Both the position numbers and the translations under genes were made by a program. This document shows, one piece after another, positions 7,538-16,235 of a stretch of 64,000 nt of DNA; position 1 is the stretch's first letter; the number at the start of each line of letters is the position of its first letter. The notes beneath the pieces were generated by a model. That model did not search any database. It saw nothing but the letters and a program-made list of their open reading frames with translations, and was not told the DNA's origin. Source of the stretch: Elusimicrobiota bacterium (GTDB taxonomy: Bacteria > Elusimicrobiota > Elusimicrobia > UBA1565 > UBA9628); NCBI GenBank assembly GCA_016212855.1, contig JACRDP010000019.1:109393-173392 (forward strand), read 5' to 3'.

Positions 7538-10500
7538 ATGACGGGACTCCTTCTCGCCCGTCTCGCCTGCGCCGCCGCCGCCTTTGTCTTCGCGTCGGGG
7601 CCGGGCGACCTCGCTTCTCTGAAGGAAGGCCAGGCGGTCGGAGCGTACAGGGCTAAAGCCCTGTATCTTGATAGCGCCGGCGCTCCCAAGGGCGCGCGCT
7701 TCCTCCATCCGCGCGGAGCCGTCGTCGACGTGCTCTTCTTCGACTCCGTTCCCCAGGTCTCGGTCTCCTTCGCGGCCCCTCCCGACGACGAGCGCGGCGC
7801 GCCGCACACGCTCGAACATCTCCTGTTCGGAAAAGGCGAGACGGGCCGCCGCCTGAAAACGCTCATGCCGATGCGCATGGGCACGGACACCGCCGGCACC
7901 GGCAGCGACGAGACCTACTATCAATTCTCCAGCGCGGCGGGCCCGGACGAGTTCTACGAGCTGCTCGGGCTCTTCATCGACGCCTTGGTCCGCCCCGACT
8001 TCACCGACGAAGAGATCCGCCGCGAGGTGGCGCACGACGTGGTCCTCGAGGAGAACGGCGCCCTCAAGCTCGAGGAGGCGGGCACGGTGTACACCGAGAT
8101 GGTCTCGCGCATGGAGCAGTCCGGCAGCGTCGTCTGGGATCAGCTCGGCCGGATGCTGTACGGGCCGACCCATCCTCTCGCCCGCAATCAGGGGGGAGAG
8201 CCGGAGCAGATCTGGAAGCTCGCGCCCTCCGACATCCGCGCCTTCCACGCGGCGCATTACCATCTCGACGGCCGCATGGAGCTGCTCGCGGCCCTGCCGA
8301 TGACCTGGTCCGCTTCCGATTTTCTCGCGCGCCTCGACGAGCTCATCCGCCGGGCGGAGCCGGGCGCCCCGGCCGGCGAGGCCGCGCCTCTGCCGCCCTT
8401 CCGGCCGCTCGCCGCGCGCGCGATCCGCATCGATTCTTATCCGTCCCAGGACGCCTCGACGCCGCAAACCGCCACCTTCGGCTGGCCTCCCGTGCGGCTG
8501 TTCAGTAACGAAGAGAAGGTCCGGCTCGACATGGCCCTTGAACTGCTGTCCGGCGACCTCCCGTTCCTCTCCGGAGACTACCTCGACAAGGTGATCCATA
8601 AGACCAGCCCGGGCGCGCCGAGCGTGGGCATGTCCATCGGCGCGCAGTCCCTCCCGGCGTCCATCGTCTGGGCGCAGATCTCCGGCCTGCAGGCGAGCTC
8701 GGTCTCGACGGCGACCTTGGCCGGCTTGCGCGATGCCGTCATGGAGCGCATACGCTGGCTGCACGATCTTAAACCAGGAGCCCCCAATCTCATCGACCTC
8801 GCCGATAAGGCGAAAACCCGCATCCGCGCCCGGCGCCGGGCCTCGGCGCAGTCGATGCAGGGCCCGCCCCGCCTGGGCGAGCGCTCCACCGACGACGGCT
8901 GGCACCGCGCGCTCGACCATCTCGCGACCGAGCCCGGCTTCGCCAAGCACATCGACGAAACGGCCGACCTGGACCGCCTCCTGGCGGACATCGACGCCGG
9001 CGCGAATCCCTGGGCCGCGGTCTTCGAGCGCGCCGGCCTGCTTGAGCTCCCTTACATCTCGGCCGCGCTCCCCGACCACGCGCTCCAGGAAAGCCAGAAG
9101 CTCCGCAAGGCGGAGCGCCTGAAAACCAAGACCAAGAGGCTGGCGGCGGCCTATCGGACGCCGGAGCCGGAGGCCCTGGAGCGCTTCCGGGTCGAGACGG
9201 CGTCGGTGACCGTCGCTCTCGAGAGCCGCGAGCGCGGCCAAGCCCGGCCCTCTTTCCTTCGCGAGCCGCCGCTCGAGCTCGACCGCATCGACTGGAACGA
9301 AAGCCGGCTGACCTCGGGGCCCCCGCTCGTCGCCACGCGCTTCGACACGCCTTTCACCGACGTCTCGATCGCCTTCGACCTCAACGGGATCGACGCCCGC
9401 GACCGGGAACTGCTTCCCATCCTCGCCACTGCCGTGCGCGGCGTGGGCGTCGTGACCGCGACCGGCGAGCAGCTCGACGGGAGCAAGGCCTACGACCGCG
9501 TCGCCGAGGAAATACAGGGCGCCGAGGTGGACGTCTCCGTGGACGCCAACAGCGACCGCGCCGAGCTCGTGTTCACCGCTCACGCCTCCTCGTCCGCCGA
9601 GATCGCGGAAGCCGTCGGCTGGCTCGGCAACTACATCCTCCGGCACGATCTGTCCCTCCAGTCCCGCGAAGGGCTTAAGGCCGGCGCGATCGCCAGCATT
9701 CAAAACAAGCGCGGTATTTTCCAGGAGGACGAGGAGAACTGGATCTCGTACGCGGCGGCGGCCTACCTGCGCCAGGACCGGCCGATGTACATGCACTCCT
9801 CGAGCCCGTTCACGACCTTGCGCGACGTCAGCCGCCTGCGCTGGCGTCTCGAGGAGCCGAGCCGGGCGATGTTCGACGTCATTCGGTCGACCGCCGCGAT
9901 CGCGATCCGCGCCGCCGACGCCCCCGACCGCGCCGAAGCGGCCCTTCAACTGCAGAAAATCGGCGGGGAAATCGGCGAGACCTTGCGCTGGGAGTTCGCC
10001 CATCTGCCCGACGACTCGTGGCGGCGGGATCTCAAGCGCATCGTCGTCGAATATCTCGACGACCTCGGCCATTCGCAGGACATCATCAACCGCCTGCAGG
10101 CGATGACCTCCCGCGTGCTCGTCCGCGCCGGCGCGCGCGTGCGCGTCAACGGCTCGCCCGCCAACGTCGAGCTCGCCGCCAAGGCGGCCGACGCTTTGCT
10201 GGCGCCCCTGCCCCTGGGCAAAGCCGCCCGCCCGCCGGAGCGCGACAGCCTGGTTCTCAGGCGGCTGCGCGACCGCCTCCCTGGGCTCGATCTCCCGACC
10301 CACGTCGCTTTGGTCAACGACAGCGGCAAGACCGGCTCCATCTCGGTCGCGTCGCCCGCGCCGAACTACCGCTCACTCGGCCGCGAGGATCTTCTCGACG
10401 TCCTGGCCCTCGGCGTGCTCTCCGGGGGCAGCGGACACTCGCTGTATATGCGAACCTGGAACGCGGGGCTCGCCTACGGCAACGGCATGTCGCACTGGCC

Positions 10501-10972
10501 CTCGGTCGGCCTGGCGAACTACTACGCCGATAAATGCCCCGATCCGTCGCAGACCCTGCGCTTCGTGGCCGGCGTCGCGTCGTCCTTCAAGCTCGACGAC
10601 CCCTTTTATCTCGAGTCCAGCCTGGCCGACGCCTTCAACGGTTACCGGGCCGCGCAAGACTTCTCCAGCCGAGGCGCCGCCCTGGCCGACGATCTGCGCG
10701 ACGGCAACCGCCCGGAGGTCGTGCGCGCGTTCAAGAGCGCGCTCCTGCGCCTGGCCCGCGAGCCCGGCACGCTCGACGCGGTCCGCGCGCGCTTTCAACC
10801 GGCTCTCGGTCGCGTCCTCATCGGCCTGCCGGGCGGCAAGGTCGCCCGGCCGGGCGCCTCGGCTTTCTTCGTCGGCCCGGAGGAGCTCATTAAGCGCCAC
10901 GAGGATTTCCTGAAGGAACGCGGCGAGGCTTCGCGTGTCATACGACTGTATCCACGAGATTTTTGGCCCTAG
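7538..10972 (+). CDS. Exported M16 (insulinase/PreP-like) zinc metallopeptidase
   Basis: 1144 residues with an N-terminal signal sequence (about residues 1-19). The inverted zinc motif HTLEH (His90, Glu93, His94) and a downstream Glu in TVYTEM (Glu187) give the M16 zinc site. The length and the four-domain pattern, with the catalytic half first and an inactive half after about residue 560, match the PreP-like M16C group that degrades peptides inside a closed chamber. It is probably periplasmic or surface-located. The following Cys-rich gene starts 8 bp later with a strong ribosome site. A very long antisense ORF over this gene is a composition artefact. Confidence 0.9.
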   Translation: MTGLLLARLACAAAAFVFASGPGDLASLKEGQAVGAYRAKALYLDSAGAPKGARFLHPRGAVVDVLFFDSVPQVSVSFAAPPDDERGAPHTLEHLLFGKGETGRRLKTLMPMRMGTDTAGTGSDETYYQFSSAAGPDEFYELLGLFIDALVRPDFTDEEIRREVAHDVVLEENGALKLEEAGTVYTEMVSRMEQSGSVVWDQLGRMLYGPTHPLARNQGGEPEQIWKLAPSDIRAFHAAHYHLDGRMELLAALPMTWSASDFLARLDELIRRAEPGAPAGEAAPLPPFRPLAARAIRIDSYPSQDASTPQTATFGWPPVRLFSNEEKVRLDMALELLSGDLPFLSGDYLDKVIHKTSPGAPSVGMSIGAQSLPASIVWAQISGLQASSVSTATLAGLRDAVMERIRWLHDLKPGAPNLIDLADKAKTRIRARRRASAQSMQGPPRLGERSTDDGWHRALDHLATEPGFAKHIDETADLDRLLADIDAGANPWAAVFERAGLLELPYISAALPDHALQESQKLRKAERLKTKTKRLAAAYRTPEPEALERFRVETASVTVALESRERGQARPSFLREPPLELDRIDWNESRLTSGPPLVATRFDTPFTDVSIAFDLNGIDARDRELLPILATAVRGVGVVTATGEQLDGSKAYDRVAEEIQGAEVDVSVDANSDRAELVFTAHASSSAEIAEAVGWLGNYILRHDLSLQSREGLKAGAIASIQNKRGIFQEDEENWISYAAAAYLRQDRPMYMHSSSPFTTLRDVSRLRWRLEEPSRAMFDVIRSTAAIAIRAADAPDRAEAALQLQKIGGEIGETLRWEFAHLPDDSWRRDLKRIVVEYLDDLGHSQDIINRLQAMTSRVLVRAGARVRVNGSPANVELAAKAADALLAPLPLGKAARPPERDSLVLRRLRDRLPGLDLPTHVALVNDSGKTGSISVASPAPNYRSLGREDLLDVLALGVLSGGSGHSLYMRTWNAGLAYGNGMSHWPSVGLANYYADKCPDPSQTLRFVAGVASSFKLDDPFYLESSLADAFNGYRAAQDFSSRGAALADDLRDGNRPEVVRAFKSALLRLAREPGTLDAVRARFQPALGRVLIGLPGGKVARPGASAFFVGPEELIKRHEDFLKERGEASRVIRLYPRDFWP
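7646..7665. repeat. Perfect palindrome inside the M16 gene
   Basis: Arms TACAGGGCT / AGCCCTGTA (9 bp) around AA, within codons of the N-terminal region. Possibly a short palindromic element or an mRNA hairpin; nothing else ties it to a function. Confidence 0.4.
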
Positions 10973-10980
10973 GAGGGTAA

Positions 10981-11397
10981 ATGAGATTATGGCTCGCCGC
11001 CGTCCTCCTCGCGACCGCCGCGCCGGTCTTCGCCAATCCGATGCTCGACCTGTGCCTGCCGCTGGCACCGGAGAAATGCGCGCTGACCAAAGACTCGAAG
11101 GAGAGCGCTTACCTCAAATGTTTCGAGAACGTCATGCTCAAAGTGGACGTTCCCGCGGAAAAGGCCTGCGCCTCCGAACTGCTGCACGCCCGCCTGCACA
11201 AGGCCTGCGGCAAGACCGACATTCCCACGCTGTGCGCCGGCGTAAAGCCGGGGGAAAACCGCACGATGAACTGCCTCGCGGAGAATCGCAAGAAGCTGGG
11301 CAAGCGCTGCCGGAAAACGCTCGACGAATACAACCTGCTCGAGGGCGGCGAGCGCAAGAAGGGCCGTCATTCGGCCGTGAGCGCGGTGCGCTGCTGA
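10981..11397 (+). CDS. Secreted Cys-rich repeat protein (GLG1-like)
   Basis: 138 residues with a signal peptide (MRLWLAAVLLATAAPVFA). The mature part has regularly spaced cysteines in helical units such as CFENVMLKVDVPAEKAC and CLAENRKKLGKRCRKTL. This spacing resembles the Cys-rich GLG1/FGFR-like repeat. GGAGG sits 5 bp before the ATG. It lies 8 bp after the M16 peptidase gene and is probably in its operon. Binding partner unknown. Confidence 0.8.
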   Translation: MRLWLAAVLLATAAPVFANPMLDLCLPLAPEKCALTKDSKESAYLKCFENVMLKVDVPAEKACASELLHARLHKACGKTDIPTLCAGVKPGENRTMNCLAENRKKLGKRCRKTLDEYNLLEGGERKKGRHSAVSAVRC

Positions 11398-11406
11398 TGA
11401 GACTTT

Positions 11407-12189
11407 TCACGGCGGCGGGCTCACCTTCAAGAGCGGCTTCCAGCAGCTCTTGGCGCAAGACAGCCGCGAGCTCTTCTCGCGCTTCAACTGCCGCAGAGCC
11501 TGCCGCATCGGCGTCCTGAGCTTCGCGACGGGATCCAGGGCGGCGATACCGGCGGCGATGACGTCGCGATCATGGGCCTCCCCAAGGGCCGACTGCAGCC
11601 TGCGCAAGATTGACGGAGCGGGCAGGCCGCGGGGAATCGTTTCCATCGTCTCCAGCAGGTAGCGCAGGGTTTTGACGGCGATGCGCGCCGCATGAAGCGC
11701 CGATTGACCGCAAGTTCGATCCAAACGCCGCAGCCGGCCCGCCAAGCGACGCCACTCCTTTTCCGCCGCCTCGCGCACCGCGATCTTCTTCAGGGAGGTC
11801 GATTCGACGGCGAGGCGCATCTTCTCCAGCGCGCCGTCGACCTTGCGCCACCAGCGCCTTCCAAGCGCCGGCGCGGCCTCCGGCGAAAGCGCCTTCGCCA
11901 GGGCCGTCGCGCCGATTCGAGAGCGCTGCGCGTAATCGTTCAGCCAAAGCGCTTCGACATGCCCGTCGCGACACGGCCCCGTCGCGCGCAGCGCCCGACG
12001 CAGGCGCTTGCGCGGCTTTACCGGGACGCCGCACGTCTTCTCGAGGACCTTGGCGTAGACGACCAGCCGCCTCGTGTTGATCCGGAAGCGGTGCAAAGCG
12101 TCCGCGTCGCACGCGTCACGGCGCACCCTGCGGGCGGCCGCCGCCGCGCCGTCGAGCCATTCGAGTACGACGACGTTAGGTCCCGCCAT
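11407..12189 (-). CDS. CHAD domain protein
   Basis: 260-residue all-helical protein. Two conserved histidine-containing helices mark CHAD: LHRFRINTRRLVVYAKVLE near residue 32 and LHAARIAVKTLRYLLETME near residue 165. Arg/Lys and His lining such helices bind polyphosphate in characterised CHAD proteins, so a cytoplasmic polyphosphate-binding role is likely. There is no CYTH domain in the protein or nearby. It converges with the Cys-rich gene (9-bp gap). Confidence 0.88.
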   Translation of the reverse strand: MAGPNVVVLEWLDGAAAAARRVRRDACDADALHRFRINTRRLVVYAKVLEKTCGVPVKPRKRLRRALRATGPCRDGHVEALWLNDYAQRSRIGATALAKALSPEAAPALGRRWWRKVDGALEKMRLAVESTSLKKIAVREAAEKEWRRLAGRLRRLDRTCGQSALHAARIAVKTLRYLLETMETIPRGLPAPSILRRLQSALGEAHDRDVIAAGIAALDPVAKLRTPMRQALRQLKREKSSRLSCAKSCWKPLLKVSPPP

Positions 12190-12230
12190 AAAGTGGAAAC
12201 CCTCAGCCGCCGCCGGCCGGAGCGTCGGGC

Positions 12231-12557
12231 TTACGCCGGCTGCTTTTCAAGCCGCACGAAGAACTCGTGCGGCTCCGAATTGACCGCCCTGCCTTCGGCG
12301 GTGACGAGCCGCGCGGTGATCTCATGCTCGCCGTTCTCGTAGCCCGACCAGTCGCACCACCAATAGCCCGCGGACTGGCGGCAGGGCGTCCAGTCACCCT
12401 GGTCGACGGCGACCTCGACAGCCTGGACGTCCTCGGGAGCGCTGATGCGGAACGTGTAGTAAGCGCCGGTGATCTTCTCGCCTTGGCGCGGAAAATCCAC
12501 CGACAGCTGGGTGCGGACGGACTTCTTCTGAACTTTTTCCTTGGTGGCGGCGGGCAT
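12231..12557 (-). CDS. Small Ig-like beta-sandwich protein
   Basis: 108 residues without a signal peptide. After a Lys-rich start it forms one Ig-like or carbohydrate-binding-like beta sandwich: VDFPRQGEKITGAYYTFRISAP, then VEVAVDQGDWTPCR, YWWCDWSGYENGEHEITARL. Two cysteines flank the Trp-rich strand. A Shine-Dalgarno AGGAGA lies 6 bp before the ATG; an upstream in-frame ATG has none. A cytoplasmic location with a beta-sandwich fold is unusual; no partner is evident. Confidence 0.8.
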   Translation of the reverse strand: MPAATKEKVQKKSVRTQLSVDFPRQGEKITGAYYTFRISAPEDVQAVEVAVDQGDWTPCRQSAGYWWCDWSGYENGEHEITARLVTAEGRAVNSEPHEFFVRLEKQPA

Positions 12558-12983
12558 GTTCGTCTCCTGAGTCCGGCATGTGGGGGCTTCGAAAGAGCGC
12601 CCCGCAACAATCCGTCCTGGAGGAGTTGTCGGCAAGTTCGTTGCCAGGCCGGGAGGGAAGACTTGAACTCGGCCGCTACGTTGCGACGCGTTAAAAGACG
12701 GCAATCACTTTCCGCACCCCTATGACGTGGCGCCGCATTCGACGTGATTGATCGCGGAGAAGAGCTATGACGAAAGAGAAGTCGCCGGTTAAGCGAACGC
12801 GCAGATTGGTGCCCCACCTGCATAAGCCGAGACGGCACGGGACCAAAGCCTGGACCACCTGGGTGTCCGAATCGAGGAGAGCTTCCGTCGACTCGTTTCG
12901 ACATGGTCTCCGCGGGAAAGGCCGTTGACGCTAAGCGCGCATGCGGCCGGCGGGGGGGGTCGTTTCGTTGCGTGGAGGCAGGT
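12558..12983. other. Intergenic region with one doubtful small ORF
   Basis: Between the divergent Ig-like gene and the universal stress protein gene. Base composition is less biased than in the flanking genes. Apart from the small ORF listed separately, no promoter boxes, hairpins or RNA gene stand out. Confidence 0.5.
12767..12928 (+). CDS. Possible 53-residue basic peptide
   Basis: ATG preceded by GGAGAAGAG at a plausible ribosome-site distance. It encodes a very basic peptide (KEKSPVKRTRRLVPHLHK at the start, then KPRRHGTKAWTTW) ending 55 bp before the stress-protein start. There are no homologues I can name. It could be a nucleic-acid-binding peptide, a leader ORF or chance. Confidence 0.3.
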   Translation: MTKEKSPVKRTRRLVPHLHKPRRHGTKAWTTWVSESRRASVDSFRHGLRGKGR

Positions 12984-13883
12984 ATGAAGCGATTTCCGCC
13001 GCGCCGCATCCTCGTCGCCGCCGATTTGTCCGCTCCGTCGTTGAACGCGCTCGACGCAGCCAAGGCCTTGGCGCTGCGTTGGGGTGCGGCACTTGAGATC
13101 GTGCATGTCCAGCACCCGCCCGTCATCACCGCCTGGGTCGGTCTTGACGCCCTGCCCGTGAGCGTGCCTCCCGCGTCGCAGGTGCCGCGACGCAAGATTG
13201 AAGAGAAACTGCTCAAGGCCGCGGGGGGCTTCCCGACCGAGCGCCTGAAGCTGCGGACGGTGCACGGCTGGCCGCCGGTGGCGCTTCTGGATTTGGCCAA
13301 ACCCGAGCGCGCGGACTTGATGGTGATGGGCACGCATGGGTATGCCGGGCTCGACCGCCTGCTCACGGGGTCTGTCGCCGAAGCGGTACTGCGACGCGCT
13401 CGCATTCCCGTGTTCGTGGTTCCCGAGCGAAAGAGCGGCCCGCTCGTCGCGCGCGTACTCGCGCCGTGGAACGGCCGCCCCTATGCGACGCGCGCTTTGC
13501 GCTGGGCTCGGGAATTGGCGCGCAGCCTGCGCGTGGCTTTGGTCGTCCTCCATGTCGACGAGACGGGAAGCGGGCTCAGGAAGGAGAGGCCCGAGTTGCG
13601 ACGGAGGCTGGAGAAGATCCTCGGCACCGGCCCGGATTGGCGCCTGTTGGTGCGCTCGGGCGACGCGCGCGCGCGCATCATCGCGGAAGCGAACTCGGGA
13701 CGCTATGAATTCGTCGTAATGTCGGCGCATCGGCGCGTCTTCGCCTCCGACTTCGTGCTCGGCTCCACGGTGGAGCGCCTGCTTCGGCACTCATGCGTCC
13801 CGGTCTTGGCTGTTCCCTCCGGCGGCAGACGCACGCGTCTGACTCGCCGCTTCGTCGCGCGCGCCGGTGCCCGCCTCTACTGA
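12984..13883 (+). CDS. Tandem universal stress protein
   Basis: 299 residues made of two UspA domains (about 1-145 and 150-290). Domain one has the full ATP-binding signature GTHGYAGLDRLLTGSVAE. Domain two keeps the C-terminal LGSTVERLL but has MSAHRR where the first glycines should be, so nucleotide binding there may be lost. The ATG was chosen because GGAGGCAGGT lies just upstream; the longer ORF start has no such site. The stop is 11 bp before the dnaJ-like ATG, so the two stress genes are probably co-transcribed. Confidence 0.9.
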   Translation: MKRFPPRRILVAADLSAPSLNALDAAKALALRWGAALEIVHVQHPPVITAWVGLDALPVSVPPASQVPRRKIEEKLLKAAGGFPTERLKLRTVHGWPPVALLDLAKPERADLMVMGTHGYAGLDRLLTGSVAEAVLRRARIPVFVVPERKSGPLVARVLAPWNGRPYATRALRWARELARSLRVALVVLHVDETGSGLRKERPELRRRLEKILGTGPDWRLLVRSGDARARIIAEANSGRYEFVVMSAHRRVFASDFVLGSTVERLLRHSCVPVLAVPSGGRRTRLTRRFVARAGARLY

Positions 13884-13894
13884 CGTTCTCGGTG

Positions 13895-14848
13895 ATGGCA
13901 TTTAATGACTATTACGCCATTCTAGGGATCAACAAAGCGGCTTCGGCCGAAGAGATCAAGCGCGCCTATCGCCTCCTGGCGCGCCGGCATCATCCCGACC
14001 TCCACCCCGAACAGGGCAAGGTCGCGGCGGGAGAAAAGTTCAAGGAAATCAACGAGGCGTATCAGGTCCTTTCCGATGCGGAGAAGCGCAAAAAATACGA
14101 CCAACTCGGCCCGGGTTGGGAGTCGGCGCAGGAGGCGCGCCCGGGACGCGAGCCGCGGGAAACCGCCGGATTCAGCGATTTCTTCGAAGAATTGTTCGGA
14201 GACGCGGGCCGTCACGGATTCAGCGTCCAGGATGTCGATGCCGCCGATCCCGACGAAGGCCGGGACGTGGAGGCGGAGCTCCCGCTGTCTCTCGAGGACG
14301 CTTTCCATGGCGGGGAAAAGAAGATGTCGTTATCGGCGCCCGTTCTTTGCGCCGCCTGCGGCGGACTGGGCCGCAAAGGACGAGGGTTTTGCTCGCAGTG
14401 CGGCGGCGTGGGAGAATCGCGAGGGCAGAAGCATGTCACGGTGAATCTTCCCAAGCATGTTCGCGACGGCGTGAAACTGCGGCTGCGCGGGCAAGGCTCC
14501 CCGGGACGCGGCGGAAAGGCGCCGGGCGATCTTTACCTGAGGGTGAAGCTGTTGCCGCATCCGGCGTACAAGGTCTCCGGCAGCGACCTGGAGACGACGG
14601 TCACGGTGATGCCATGGGTCGTGGCGCTGGGCGGAGAAGCGACCGTGGCTTCCTTGGACGGACCGGTTCGAATTCGGATCCCGGCGGGCACGCATACGGG
14701 CCGCCCATTGCGTCTCGCCGGCAAGGGCTTGGGCAAGGACGACGGCTCCCGGGGAGACCTCTACGCCGTGGTGCGGGTCGACATCCCCGAGAAGATGACC
14801 GAGAAGATGGAAAGTTTGTACCGGGAGATGAAGGAGGCGGGCGCTTGA
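13895..14848 (+). CDS. DnaJ/CbpA-type co-chaperone with half zinc finger
   Basis: 317 residues. The J domain at 1-70 carries the HPD motif (ARRHHPDLHPEQ). An acidic linker follows, then only two CxxCxG motifs (CAACGGLG, CSQCGGVG) instead of the four of DnaJ, then the two client-binding beta domains and a short dimerisation tail. It should stimulate a DnaK ATPase. It is intermediate between DnaJ (four motifs) and CbpA (none). The next gene is a CbpM-like modulator, which supports the CbpA side. The start is at MAFNDYYAILG; the upstream extension is a shadow of the stress-protein gene. Confidence 0.9.
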   Translation: MAFNDYYAILGINKAASAEEIKRAYRLLARRHHPDLHPEQGKVAAGEKFKEINEAYQVLSDAEKRKKYDQLGPGWESAQEARPGREPRETAGFSDFFEELFGDAGRHGFSVQDVDAADPDEGRDVEAELPLSLEDAFHGGEKKMSLSAPVLCAACGGLGRKGRGFCSQCGGVGESRGQKHVTVNLPKHVRDGVKLRLRGQGSPGRGGKAPGDLYLRVKLLPHPAYKVSGSDLETTVTVMPWVVALGGEATVASLDGPVRIRIPAGTHTGRPLRLAGKGLGKDDGSRGDLYAVVRVDIPEKMTEKMESLYREMKEAGA

Positions 14849-15021
14849 AGCCGACAGAGCAGATCAGGAGCAGGCGGCTGCGGAGAATCTGCCTACACCT
14901 CGAGGTCGACGAGTTCGCGGGGTTGATCATCGTCGATCTTCTCGAGCGGATGGAGGAGCTGCAGCGCGACCTGGAGCGTTTACGTCACTTGGCGGGGAGC
15001 CGTGAGACCGGCGAGCGCTGA
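14845..15021 (+). CDS. CbpM-like chaperone modulator
   Basis: 58 residues starting at TTG, overlapping the dnaJ-like stop as TTGA. The C-terminal helix AGLIIVDLLERMEELQRDLERLR closely resembles CbpM, which binds the J domain of CbpA and inhibits it. The usual N-terminal MerR-like part of CbpM is shortened. It is shorter than common gene-finder cut-offs and easily missed. The overlap suggests coupled, stoichiometric synthesis with its partner. Confidence 0.75.
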   Translation: MKPTEQIRSRRLRRICLHLEVDEFAGLIIVDLLERMEELQRDLERLRHLAGSRETGER

Positions 15022-15052
15022 CGACGCCGCGACGGAAAAGCGCCCGGGGGCG

Positions 15053-16174
15053 TTAAGGCTTGTCTTCGACGCCGGGTTCACGCCGGCTTTCGTGATTGGC
15101 GCCGTGACGATACGCCGAAATCGCCTCGTAAACCGCTTTCCTGGTTCTGTTGATGTTGCCCAAAGGCCGATGCGCGGGCAGACTGTGCCACGGAGTAAAC
15201 GAGAAATTCTCGCATTGACGCATCTGCGCTTCGCTCGAGAAATCCTGCGCGGGAATGTTGACGCTCGCGACCGGCGTGAAGGGGGACTTCGCCTGGTCCC
15301 AGGGAATACGCGAATCCTCCACCGACATCTCCCGCGGCTCGCCGCGCTTTTGGATCATGAATTGAAAGCACACGGGCTTCCCCTCGCGGGCGTCCAGAGA
15401 CCGCTTCATATTCAGGCGCAGGTAGTCCGGTGAATCCGGAAAATAGTTCCGTCCGTCCGTCTTCTGTTCGCACGGCCGCGCCGAGTACTTGACGACGGCG
15501 CCGTCGCCGAGCCGGTAGGGCGTCGCGCTGAAGTACGGGGACAAAAGAGGATTCACCATCTTCTTTCCATTGGACCTGATCCGGCCGACCGCGTTGAACT
15601 CGGTCCAGCGCCAGGGCAGACGTCCGAAGAAGAACCAAACCGGGCTCGAACCCTTCGCGAGCAGCCGGAAGAACTCGGCGTAGTCCCTTCCGTCTTTGAC
15701 GAAGAACGCGTCGTGATTGATCAGCAGGAAGTCCTGCGTCCCGGCGTTCTTCTCGCCGTCCAGGAGCTTTTCTCCGTCCACTCCCATGAGCTTGACCGCC
15801 ATGCCGCGGGCGTCGCCCGTCTTGTCGGCCTGGATGCGCTGACTGCCGTTTGAGAAGCGGATCCAAGCGGCATACTCCTTCCCCGGAACGGCGAACACTC
15901 CGGAACGATACTCCGCGGGAATATCCTCGTTGACCTTGAACGTCGCTCTTAAGCAGCCATGATGCTTGGCATGCACATCCCGCGTCATCACGTCCTTCCG
16001 AGCGGACCCGTCTTTCCGGAGCACGGCCACGCTCAACTCCGCGATCTCCTTGTTCAACGCGTCTTCGTCCGGTGAATAAATTTCGCCGGACTGCTGCTCC
16101 TGCGCGACCGGCGCCGGCGCCGCGGAGCACCCGAGGGCGAATAAGAGAACGAGGATTAAGCCTGAATTCTTCAT
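15053..16174 (-). CDS. Catalase-fold lipoprotein (SrpA-like)
   Basis: 373 residues with a lipoprotein signal (LVLLFALGC, Cys16). The mature domain follows the haem catalase core pattern: a distal His in DVHAKHHGCLRATF, Asn in TQDFLLINHDAFF, RFSNGSQRIQADKTGDARGMAVKL, and an extended C-terminal region ending NRTRKAVYEAISAYRH that should carry the proximal Tyr. Related small catalase-like proteins are peroxidases rather than true catalases. An envelope peroxide- or lipid-peroxide-detoxifying role is inferred. Confidence 0.85.
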   Translation of the reverse strand: MKNSGLILVLLFALGCSAAPAPVAQEQQSGEIYSPDEDALNKEIAELSVAVLRKDGSARKDVMTRDVHAKHHGCLRATFKVNEDIPAEYRSGVFAVPGKEYAAWIRFSNGSQRIQADKTGDARGMAVKLMGVDGEKLLDGEKNAGTQDFLLINHDAFFVKDGRDYAEFFRLLAKGSSPVWFFFGRLPWRWTEFNAVGRIRSNGKKMVNPLLSPYFSATPYRLGDGAVVKYSARPCEQKTDGRNYFPDSPDYLRLNMKRSLDAREGKPVCFQFMIQKRGEPREMSVEDSRIPWDQAKSPFTPVASVNIPAQDFSSEAQMRQCENFSFTPWHSLPAHRPLGNINRTRKAVYEAISAYRHGANHESRREPGVEDKP

Positions 16175-16235
16175 GGGGGGGCGGTCCGGAGAGTATAGCC
16201 CGCATTCCGTTGGAGAAGATAGGAACGATTCATGA

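Noticed and set aside
6611..10303. 1230-codon open frame antisense to the M16 peptidase
   Set aside because: The translation has no recognisable domain and the sense strand carries the intact HTLEH zinc peptidase. Same composition artefact as other long antisense frames (29977-31836, 53010-55775).
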